Positions 48,901 to 57,417 of a stretch of 64,000 nucleotides of DNA are shown here, piece after piece. The notes beneath the pieces were generated by a model. It was not told the DNA's origin. It saw only the letters and a list, made by a program, of their open reading frames with translations, and searched no databases. A program made the translations under genes and the position numbers. The stretch spans positions 186,001 to 250,000 of the forward strand of contig QPMI01000637.1 of the NCBI GenBank assembly GCA_004431415.1, read 5' to 3'. Origin of the DNA: Cyanophora paradoxa. Lineage: Eukaryota; Glaucocystophyceae; Cyanophorales; Cyanophoraceae. Positions within the stretch are counted from its first letter, which is position 1. Each line of letters starts with the position of its first letter.

Positions 48901-51900
48901 GTTCGAGCTCGCGCCGCCCGCGCGCACGTGCGATGTTGTGCTGAGAGCGGCGCCCGGCCGCGCAGTGCTGGAGGCGGGGGCGGAGGTGGACGCGGAGGCG
49001 CTCGACGGCGCCACGCCGCTGATGACGGCCCTGAAGCCGGGGGCGGCAGCGCCATCGTCCGACGCAATCGCCCTGCTCCTCGACCGCGGGGCGGACGTCT
49101 CCAGGCACGCGCGCACCTCGCACCTGCGTTTGCAAGAGATTCCTTACTGCATATTCTCCGCTACTCACTTGCGATCTCTGTCTTTCCTCCCCGTGCAGGC
49201 TGGCCGTGCAGGGCGGCCTGGCGTGCCTCTCGCCGGACCTCGCGCTCCTCCGCCGCTTCCTCGCCGCGGGGCTCCGCGCCGGCCTCGACGGGGCGCTCGT
49301 CCGGGCGCTGGGCGAAGGCTTCGCCGACGTCGCGGAGATCGCTGGGGAGCTGCTGGCGGCGGGGGCCGACCCCGCGCGCCCCCCCGCCCTTTACCACGCT
49401 ATGACCCTTGCCGAGGAGCCCGCCCTCCGCGGCTTCGCGGCGGACTTCCTAAGGCGCGCCCGCGCCCGCCGGCGCCGGCCCCGTGCCGCCCCTAAGTTGC
49501 GCGGGCGGGGGCAGGCGGGCGCTCGAGGCGGGCGCCGACCTGAACTACAACTCCCTCGAGCTGGACCTCCCCCGCGAAGTCGGCGCGCGCGCGGCACTCC
49601 CTCGGACCCCGCCAAACGACCGAGAAGCGAATCTGATGCTGCGCGCCGGCATGCGCAGGCCGACCCATCGCGGGGGCGGTGCAGGCCGGCTCGCCGGACC
49701 TGGTGCGGGCGCTGGTCGCGGGGGGCGCCTCGGCGCGCCCGGAGAGGGGCCGGCTCCCGCTGCTGTGGCTCGCCTTGGACCGGCCGGCGCAGGACTTCGA
49801 GCTCTCCGTCGAGCTCGCCAGGCGCGGCGCACCTCGGGCCTCCGCTCGGCTCTGAAGGTCGACGTCTTCTTCAAATCGATTGTCGACGCGCAGGATCCTC
49901 GTGCCCGCCGGCGCCTCGTACACGGACGTTGGCCCGCGCACCGAAACGGTGCTTGGGAGGGTCATGCAGGCGGGCCCATCCTACGCGCTCCGCCCCGCCA
50001 TCGTCCGGTGCGGGAGAGACCGCGATGCGTCGTGATCTCACGGCTTATGTTTTGCGGCTATTGTCGTCGATTTCGCGGCTGTTGTCGTCGACTTCGTGGC
50101 GAATGCCGTTTTTCGCGGCTGATTTCGCGGCAGGTTCGTCCTCGAGGAGGACGCGCGCGCCGCCGAGGCGCCCGACGCGCCGCGGCCCATCATCGCCCGC
50201 AACCCCGACGGGACCCTCAGCGGCATCGCCGCCAGGTCCCGTCCCCCTCCGCCCCGTCCCGCCCCCGATCGATTGCCTCGCGCCCTACGCCTCGCGCCGC
50301 TCATGATCGCCCGGCAGCTATGTTCTGACGTGCTTCAAAAGCGAGCTAAACGCGGACGACTGGCGGTGGGCCGGGCCGCGGCCCTTCTTCGCGAATGCTC
50401 CGATTCCGATCCGCCCACGCCAAGATAACCGCGCACGGTGTGGCTCGGCAGGCTGGCGCTCGATCTCCTGCTGCGCTGCGAAGGGCGGCTCCACGCTCTG
50501 GACTTCGTCAGGCCGCAGATGAACCTGCGGGTGCATGCGCAAGCGCACCGCCGCCGCCGTCCGCTCCCCCCGCCGTCAATGCAAAGCCTGACAGTACATT
50601 CCGCGCTGCCGCGCGCGCCAGAGCCGCGCTCCGGGTTCGGATGAGGTGCTGCGCGCCGTCCTCCGGCTGGCGGTGCTGGAGGGGCGCGTGGACCCCGACC
50701 CGCCCCCCGCGGCCTTCGAGAAGCGCGAGCCCTTCGCCCCCGAGGACGGCCCCGGGGGCGAGTCGGCGCTGGCGTGCGCGTGCCGCCACGGCCTCCGCCT
50801 CACCGCCCTCCGCCTCGCCCGCGCCGCCCCCGAGGCCGATCTCGAGCGCGCCCCGCCCGCCCGCCCCGCCACCGCCCGCCGGCGCCGCTGACGGGCGGGG
50901 GGGCGGGCCGCAGCGGGCGGGACGCGGAGGGGGAGACGGCCCTCTCGCGCGCCGTCGCCTCGGGCCCCGCCCTCCTCGCCGTCTGCGAGCTGCTCCTGAA
51001 GCGAGGCGCCGACGTTGGCGCTGTCGTGGGCAAGGCGGGCAAGCAGAGGCGCGCCTCGTTACCGCCCGGCCGCTGCCTCCTCGTCCGCTCCGGATCGAGA
51101 GCTTGAATGCCGCTGGGTCGCGGGGTCCCGGTCTCGCGCAGGCCCGTGCTGGACTGCACACGGGACGCGGAGTTCCGCGCCCGCCTCAAGAGACTCGCCG
51201 CCGTCCGCGACGTCTTCATCAGGCGCGCGCTCGCGCGAGATTTCTTTCCGAGGCGCCCCCCCCGGCCCCCTGTTTCCTCACGCGAGATCTACCCCCTCAG
51301 CTACGGGCACCACCCGCCGGAGGTCGCCCGCTTCACGGTGCAGCTGCGAGACCAGCTGCAGGCGGCCGGCGTCTCGGTCCGTCGAATTCGAATGTATATC
51401 CCCTCTGCCGTCGAAAGCGTCTCTTAACGCTCGATTTATTGCCGATCTTCGCAGTGCTGGGTGCGCCGACGTCCTCATAATTAAATGATGACCACATTGC
51501 GAAATCGCAGATATATACGCGCAAGATTTATAACAATATTCATAACTGGACGGGTGCGCAGCTGGACGAAAGCAAGCCGTCGGGGATCGAGGCGGGCACC
51601 GAGTGGCGCGAGCAGATCGGTGCGCTCATCGCCTCCAACCTATAGCCATAAATATTCGCTCCAAGCTTCTCGCTCCCTCTCTTCTTCGTAGCCTTAAGAT
51701 GTAATTTGCATGCGCAGGCGCGGGTATCAAGGCCGCCAGTGCAGTCGTCTTCGTTGCCAGCAAGGCGAGTCCGACGATCTAAATTCTTTCCAGTTCGATG
51801 CTCGCGGCTGACTCTCTCGGCCGCGCCTAGCACTCGTGCAACTCGGACTGGTGAGCGCGCGCTTTGAATTCCCGCCCAATGTCTGCGCCTCCTGATATGC

Positions 51901-53767
51901 GCATATGCATGCATGTATACGTAATTGTACGCTTTGCTTGCAATCGCTGCGCCAGGTGCATGCTCGAGCTCAGCCGCGCGCGCGGTGCGACTAATTTGTT
52001 CGCTCCAAATATATACTTTGATGCGGATCCCGGACCCGCTCCGCGCAATCCTTACTCTCGCAGACCTCGGCCGCCCGCTGTTTGCGGTCTGGAGGGAGCG
52101 CTGCCCCGTCGACGACCGCTGCGCGGTGCGTCCCGACGCGCGAGCTGCGCACGCCTTGCAGCAGCTTCAAGGCCCTGGAATTGAAGCTGCGCGCTCTCGG
52201 CCCGAGCCCACGGTCTCGCAGACGCTGCTCCTTGGCTGCCCCGCCGCCGATTTCACGACGTCCGTCCCCGTCGCGCTCGGTCTCGGGCCCGGCCTCTTCG
52301 TCTCCTGAGCGTCGGCTCTTTGCGTGGCGGCGCAGGGACGAGGCGCTGGGCTCGGGCCTCGCGCCCTTCGTCGCCTCCCTCCGCTCGGCGCTGGACGTGC
52401 CCTCGCCCTCGTCCGCGCCCCCGGCCGCCCTCCCCCGCTGCGACCTCGCCGCCCCGGAGCCCTACTGCCTCCTCTGCTGCCGCCGCGAGGTGCCCGGCTC
52501 CCGAGCACTCCCTCTCTAGATCTCCCGTTTGGCGTCCTAGCCTGCCCGCAGGACGCTTCGGAGGCGGCCAAGGTCGCGTCGGCGCTCTCCTTCCGGGGCC
52601 GCCGCTGCTGGGTCGACTGCGACCGCGAGGTGCACGTGGGACCCTCCTCTCAATCCCCCGCTCCGGCCCCCGGCGCCCCTTTCAGCTTCCATGCCTCCCT
52701 CATAGAACCTGCCTTTCGGCTTGTGGACGCTCACAGTCTCCCGTTCGCGCCCCGCGAAGGGGGACGCGATGGCGGCGGAGGAGGCGGAGGCGGAGCGCGC
52801 GCTCGCCGGCTGCGCCCTCTTCGTGCCCCTCCTCTCCCGGGACGCCCTGCGCGGCGGCTACCTCGCGGAGCGCACCGAGGCGCGCCCGCACGCGCAGCGC
52901 GTGCGTGTCTGTGTGTGTGCGCGCGCCTTCTGAGCCCCCGGCGGCTCCGAACGGCGCAGCGAGCGCGGGCGCTGGGGCGGGCGGTCCGCCCGCTGCTCCT
53001 ATTGCCGCTGGTGGTGCCGGCGGCGCTGGAGTATTCGCTCGCGGCGCAGCCCCTTCTCGCCCTCTTCGACAACGACGAGCCCCGCGCCGTTTTCGCGGTC
53101 CGAATAGTCATACAAAGAGCCCCCAGCACGCCCGCCTGCCTGCAGGCGTGGAATCCGGCTTGGACGGTTTTGACCGTGGGCGGTGCACCAGATCGCGGAC
53201 GAGGTGCTCAGGTCAACCGTATCGGCGGTGCCGTCGACGTCAGGAATATCGTATGAGGCGATTTCGAAGGCAAGAAATCGCACATTTGTAATTAGCAGTC
53301 GAGTTCCGGGCTCGAGCACCCTCCTTCTTGTCAGTCTGACATGGATGCAGGCGGGGCTGGGGGAGGAAGGGCACGGGGCGCCGGCCGCCGTTGTCGGTGC
53401 GGGCGGGGCTACTGCGGCGCCCGCCGCGCCAGCTGCGGGCGGTGCGCCGCAATCGGAGGAGGACGCCCTGAAGGCAGAGATCGCCCGACTGCGGGCCGAG
53501 CTCGAACAGCTGCAGGCCAGCAGATGCCCCACCCCTCGCGCCGTACCACACGTCCTCTCGCTTAGTAAACCCGGGCAGGCTGCGCGGGAGGCGCCGGCGG
53601 TGCCGCCACTAGATCTGATCCAGCCCGGACCCACTCCGCAGCCGCAGCCTCAGCCGCGCGGAGAATTGCAATTGGGTGCTGCGCGGGGGCATGCAAGGCC
53701 GCAAGGGATAGCCTCACCGCAGCGTGCAGATGCACGGTCATCGAGCTCTGTGTGCCTTATCATGTAG
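45997..53767 (+). CDS. Ankyrin repeat-TIR-TIR-coiled coil protein with CaaX box (plus-strand paralogue)
   Basis: This multi-exon gene starts at MEKASFDVCARGEG (45997), the paralogue of the minus-strand start, and stops at 53765-53767. Ankyrin exons follow, for example LLDRGGELHWHINDCGPDGS, ALVAAAGFGRLDVVK, PIHCAARFGHEETLR and LLEAAARGGHVECVELF, joined mostly in phase 2 within the terminal Arg or Lys codon of a repeat. TIR1 spans about 51.17-52.11 kb and TIR2 about 52.53-53.10 kb. A Gly/Ala-rich linker leads to a coiled coil (ALKAEIARLRAELEQLQ), a Pro/Gln-rich tail and the ending SSSSVCLIM. CLIM is a CaaX box, predicting farnesylation and membrane attachment. TIR1 keeps the Glu in WCMLEL, the position used by NAD-cleaving TIR domains. 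The likely role is a membrane-anchored TIR signalling or immune-type protein. Exon borders near 48.9 and 52.2-53.3 kb are uncertain. Confidence 0.78.
47110..47597 (+). repeat. Polypyrimidine intron with duplicated CACACC microsatellite
   Basis: This 488-bp intron lies between the exons ending LDVVK and starting HLAGERG and joins in phase 2. Almost every base of the plus strand is C or T, apart from CACACC islands. A 42-bp block of CCCACACC-type repeats occurs twice with about one difference, near 47161-47202 and 47339-47380. The strand asymmetry is extreme and could support triplex or H-DNA formation. Confidence 0.85.
50748..50996 (+). repeat. Ankyrin exon segment nearly identical to inverted 39409-39653
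   Basis: This is the plus-strand copy of the conserved segment shared with the opposite-strand paralogue. It contains the end of one ankyrin-type exon, a short intron starting GC and the start of the next exon. The two copies differ at few positions and by small length changes in the G/C-rich intron. Confidence 0.85.
51166..52115 (+). other. TIR domain 1 of the plus-strand paralogue, catalytic Glu retained
   Basis: Six joins rebuild a canonical TIR domain. The exon ending at 51222 (RDVFI) joins 51301 (SYGHHPPEVARFTVQLRDQL, AAGVS), then 51562-51619 (LDESKPSGIEAGTEWREQI), then 51718-51764 (AGIKAASAVVFVASK), then 51831-51850 (HSCNSD), then 51956-51984 (WCMLELSRAR) and then 52064 (LGRPLFAVWRERC). 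All phases agree when the introns at 51223 and 51765 use GC donors. The block order matches strand A, helix A, BB loop, helix C, strand D, the WCxxEL motif and strand E. Confidence 0.82.
52535..53100 (+). other. TIR domain 2 of the plus-strand paralogue
   Basis: An exon with QDASEAAKVASALSFRGRRC followed by WVDCDRE corresponds to helix A and strand B. An exon with AERALAGCALFVPLLSRDAL corresponds to strand D. A following segment containing RPLLLLPLVVP may be strand E. The same motifs occur in the same order in the minus-strand paralogue, which supports a true second TIR domain. No CxxEL catalytic motif is seen. Confidence 0.6.
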
Positions 53768-54427
53768 CTCAGCGCCGCGCGCCGCCCACTCGTACGTGTA
53801 TTTTAGTACGTATATGCATATATATAAGCTTACGGTATATACGAATGGCTCATAATTACGCGCCTCGGGGGCTGCGGTCTAAAATCTGGCCCCCATCTTC
53901 CCCCACCGCCCCCCCCCCCCCCCCCCCCCGCCCCGCCCTCACCCTGCTCATGGCCCTCACCCTGCTCATGGCCACCAGCTTCGATTCATGGCCGCCATTG
54001 CAGCGGCGGTAGCTGCAGGAAAAGGGTTGTAGAATTAAGTCTTAATTCGCTGATGGGACATCGCTCTCAATTGCAATGACGATCACGGGCCGGGTGCATG
54101 CAGGGGAGGCATTAATATTGGCATCCTCGCGTACAGAGCTGCGGCATCGACTTGGGTCGCTGCAGCTGGCCGCCCTCCGAGGTCCGGGTGATCATGACCT
54201 GGCGGCAGCGCGCGGCCCTCCGGAGGGACCGTGGGGGATAATAAAGGGCCTGGAGGGCCCGGGGGCCGCCAGACCGACGCCGGCACCGGCGCCGGCCGCG
54301 GGGGCTGGCGCGCGGGGTCGGGGTTCGGGAATGGGGTCGGGTGAGAGGGGAACGCGGGCGGCCCGTGCGCGAGCTGCGTCGGATCGGGGCCGGCAGCAGC
54401 GCCGGCGCCGAGCACGTTGGCTTTGGA
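53768..54427. other. Convergent intergenic region with a poly-C tract and a short tandem repeat
   Basis: The gap lies between the 3' ends of the plus-strand ankyrin-TIR gene and the minus-strand proline-rich gene. It holds a run of 21 C at 53909-53929, an 18-bp unit (CCCTCACCCTGCTCATGG) repeated in tandem at about 53936-53975, and a TATGCATATATATA stretch near 53812. No gene is supported. Polyadenylation signals for both genes should lie here, but none was identified. Confidence 0.55.
53909..53929. repeat. Homopolymer C run of 21 bases
   Basis: There are twenty-one consecutive C in the convergent intergenic region. Confidence 0.95.
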
Positions 54428-56066
54428 TTAGGGGGGTAGGAGGTGCACGTTTTCGTGGGACAACCGGCGGGCGCTCGAGCAGAGCCCGTGACCGGATGCT
54501 GCCAACGGCCCCGGAGGCGCGAGCTCGAGAGGAGGGAGGGGCAGGCGGGGCGGGGGCAGCCAGAGCAGTGGAGGGCCGGCCACGAAGCTCTGCGGGGGGT
54601 AGGGGAGGGCCGCGGCCGGGCCAGCCTCGGGGGGCGACCCGAGCTGAGGCCGAGGATAGCCCGAGGGCGGCGGGAGCGCGATGGGGATGGGCCCCGGAGG
54701 CGCCGGGGAGGAAGCCATATGGGCCAGCGGGGGGGGAGGGCCGGAGCGGGAGGTGGGGCCCACGGCCAGGCCCAGGGAGGCAGCGACGCGCAGGGACTCT
54801 TCCTGGAATCGAGCGAGCTCCTCCCGGAGCTGCAGGCTGCGGGCGGCCAGCGAGGGCGCGTACTCCAGATTCAGAGCGCCGGGGCCATGCGCCCCTCTCC
54901 GCATCGATTCCATCGCGTCCAACTGCGCCCTGCAAAACGGAGCGACACGCAATCAGATCTAGAGCGAGCGGGGCGAGGCGGGCGGGCGGACGGGCGGGCT
55001 CTGTTAGCCGGGCTTCATGCCCCGCGCACCGGTAGGCGTGAAGTTCGCCAAGGGTACGAGAGCTCGCCTCGTGATCCGCGGCAGAGGAATGTTCCAGCGG
55101 CTGCGGCCACGTGCACTCGCCGACCGGGTCCAGCCGCAGGGACGGCCGCGGCGCGGGAGGCGGAGGGGGCCCGGTTGGCGCGCCAGGCGGCTTGTGTGGC
55201 GCGGCCCGCGCTGAGCCCGAGGGATGCGGGGCCACCAGGTAGGTTAGGGGAGGCGGAAGAACGGGTGTTTCAGGGGGCGAAAAGGATTGGAAAGGAACGG
55301 GGGGCGGGGGGAGGGGCGCTAGCGGCGGGACATGGGCCGCCTGGGTGGCAAGGGAGGAGCGGGCGCGCGGGCCCGGGGTCCAGGCCACCACCGCCGTGGC
55401 CGCCGGCACCGGGACGAGAAAGTCGACAGAGAGAGAGGGCAGCTGCGCGATGGACGCCGCCAGACCCGACAGCGGCCCCGTCGCCGCAGGAGGCAGCGCA
55501 AGCGGGGCCAGCGGGGATGGAAAGCGCGGCGTCGGCGGCCGCGGCGCCGGCGGGGATCCGGAGGCCGGCCCGTGAGGCGTCCCGTGAGGTGCGAAGAGCG
55601 GCTGCAGGCCGCTGATCGCGAGGGGAGCGCGGCTATCTCCAGATTCGGAACCCCGTGGACCTCCCCAGCTCGCCATGGATGGCGCCTGCGGCGGCCCGAG
55701 GCCGGCTCCGTCGCCGAACTCACGAGGATAGGCCTCGCCGCCGGCCGCGGGAAGCCGCCTGGTCTCCAGTGACGCCGGATGGTCCACTGCCGGGTTGCCA
55801 GGAGCGCAGAGCGCAGAAATGGACACCGATTTCGAATTCGCTCGCGCGAGGCGGGATTTGGAGCGCTGGCCGGTCGAAGCGGCCCAGCTGCAGGGGCCCG
55901 CGCGTGCATCTGTGCCGTACGCGTTGTTTGCGGCGGGAGATGGCCGCCCCGGCTGCGGCTCGGGCCCGTCCGATCCTCGCCTCAGCGGTCGACGTCGCGA
56001 CAAAGACGGGACGGCCTCCGGGTCCGCGAGACTCCTTTTGCGACGCTTGAATCTCTTCTCGTCCAA
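54428..56066 (-). CDS. Proline-rich protein with a coiled coil, two exons, unknown function
   Basis: Exon 1 runs from 56066 to 55117 and exon 2 from 54929 to 54428, separated by a 187-bp intron starting GTGCACG and ending TTTTGCAG. The phase-2 join makes a continuous 483-residue frame (PVGE joined to AQLDAMESM), and the summed exon length divides by three. The N-terminus is very basic (MDEKRFKRRKRSL), suggesting a nuclear localisation signal. The middle and C-terminal parts are rich in Pro, Ala and Gly. A helical segment (LQLREELARFQEESLRVAAS) in exon 2 should form a coiled coil. Reading straight through the intron gives a longer open frame of 624 residues, but that version loses the coiled coil. 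No family is recognised, and upstream exons are possible. Confidence 0.55.
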
Positions 56067-56327
56067 GGCAAGGCGCTGATTACCGGCATCCTGCGACGAA
56101 AAGGAAATAAGGAGGCAGGCGGTACTTCAGTCCGTTATCGCATATATAGAATAATATGTACAGTTCTATCTCTCCCGAGCATCTCGACACGAAAGCCGCG
56201 GCGCTAGACGCACCGACATATATGTATATGCATCGACGGCTGTGGCACATGGCCATGGCTAGCTATAGCGCTGCACGGACCAGCACCGTGGCGGCACGCG
56301 TACGGTCTCACGCGTACGCGTACGATG
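56067..56327. other. Last host-like stretch before the AT-rich block
   Basis: This mixed-composition region contains alternating TATATATG and CGCGTACGCGTACG runs. It would hold the promoter of the minus-strand proline-rich gene. Short frames here have no supporting features. Confidence 0.4.
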
Positions 56328-56356
56328 CACACATAGTAAAATGCGGAGTTTTAACC
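56328..56356 (+). repeat. Left arm of a 29-bp perfect inverted repeat at the host/virus boundary
   Basis: The arm begins CACACATAGTAAAATGCGG and ends TTTTAACC. Its exact reverse complement lies at 56584-56612. Sequence to the left is GC-rich host DNA and sequence to the right is AT-rich. No obvious target-site duplication flanks the pair. Confidence 0.9.
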
Positions 56357-56583
56357 CTCGGCTTATCTTAATTGATTTTGTTGATATATCTCGTATATTC
56401 TATTTCAATCAATCGATAATCTGTGTATATCTTATCGAATATTCAATTATTTCGATTATTTTGTATTCTTTTCGATATTTTATCGTAAATTTCTCTTATT
56501 TTCCGATTAGTCTTACTGAGTCTATCGATAATCTGTATATATTTCCGAATAATATAACTGAATCTCAATTAGATCTTGCCTCT

Positions 56584-56612
56584 GGTTAAAACTCCGCATT
56601 TTACTATGTGTG
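56584..56612 (-). repeat. Right arm of the 29-bp perfect inverted repeat
   Basis: The arm is the reverse complement of 56328-56356, and 227 bp separate the two. The enclosed segment is AT-rich, with G and C mainly in TCGAT-like contexts. The 285-bp unit could be a MITE-like foldback element or a terminal hairpin of the viral genome. Confidence 0.9.
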
Positions 56613-56865
56613 ATTGGTCTAAAAGTTAATTGATTTAATCGATATTATATTCATGTACTTTCTCGATTAAATTTAATTAAATTTAATTCATTTAATCGGA
56701 AATATATCGCTAAACTCGATTAAGATCCATAAAAGATTCATTTGTTAAATAAAACAAATCGATCTCTTATTGAATTCAATCGTAATTATACATGAAACTT
56801 ATATGTTTTTATCATTGTTTTATTGAGTCTAAGGGGGGACCCTTAGGAATTTAATGAATAATTGG

Positions 56866-56955
56866 GTGTCACAGGTGTCACAGGTCCATCCAAACTTTTG
56901 GAAATTCACTCTTTATAGGAGAAACTTTGGGATAGACCTGTGACACCTGTGACAC
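56866..56955. repeat. Inverted repeat with 21-bp perfect arms made of duplicated GTGTCACAG
   Basis: The left arm at 56866-56886 begins GTGTCACAGGTGTCACAGG, and the right arm at 56935-56955 is its exact reverse complement. They are separated by 48 bp. Each arm is itself a tandem pair of GTGTCACAG units, so the locus presents four copies of the nonamer in two orientations. This could be a cruciform or a protein-binding site such as a replication or recombination signal. Confidence 0.85.
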
Positions 56956-57311
56956 ATACCATATTCAGTAAGGACCTCATATATTGTTAAAATCTCAGTG
57001 TTAGTTGGTGTAGTTGATTCAAAAAATGCATTTTATACTCTGATTCATTGTTATTTCCTGTGAAATTTGAGTCAACTCAACCCACTTAGTCAACCCTTGC
57101 ATTGAATTCGTAACAAAAATCCATATACTATTACTACTTTTACGATTAATATGAGTCAACCTAGAGTCCACTTTAATATAAATATTATATAATAGGGGGG
57201 ATCAAGGGGAATGTTGAATTTTACTGTAATGAAATCGAACATTATTCCAATTACTTACAATAGAATTCTATCGTAAAAAATGTCCGGAATCCGGAAAATA
57301 ATCATTGTATA

Positions 57312-57360
57312 AAGCTACTGTAGTGAAAGGATATATTATATCTTTTTGTTACAGTAGCTT
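57312..57360 (-). terminator. Hairpin 3' of the viral AdoMet decarboxylase gene
   Basis: Perfect 11-bp arms (AAGCTACTGTA at 57312-57322 and its complement at 57350-57360) enclose a second nested stem of about nine pairs with one G-T wobble. It lies about 60 bp downstream of the stop codon of the minus-strand gene ending at 57418. In Mimivirus-type giant viruses, palindromic hairpins direct transcript 3'-end formation, and that role is suggested here by analogy. Confidence 0.55.
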
Positions 57361-57417
57361 ATCAATGTTATTGTTAGAAAACAAAGGAATCCTTTAGAAA
57401 TTCATTATAGAAACCCA

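Larger units (their letters stand above)
56613..57417. other. AT-rich noncoding left end of the viral block
   Basis: No open frame of note occurs here. The first part continues the TCGAT-rich low-complexity sequence. Two perfect hairpins lie at 56866-56955 and 57312-57360. The region is the 3' flank of the leftmost viral gene and probably a terminal or regulatory region. Confidence 0.6.
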
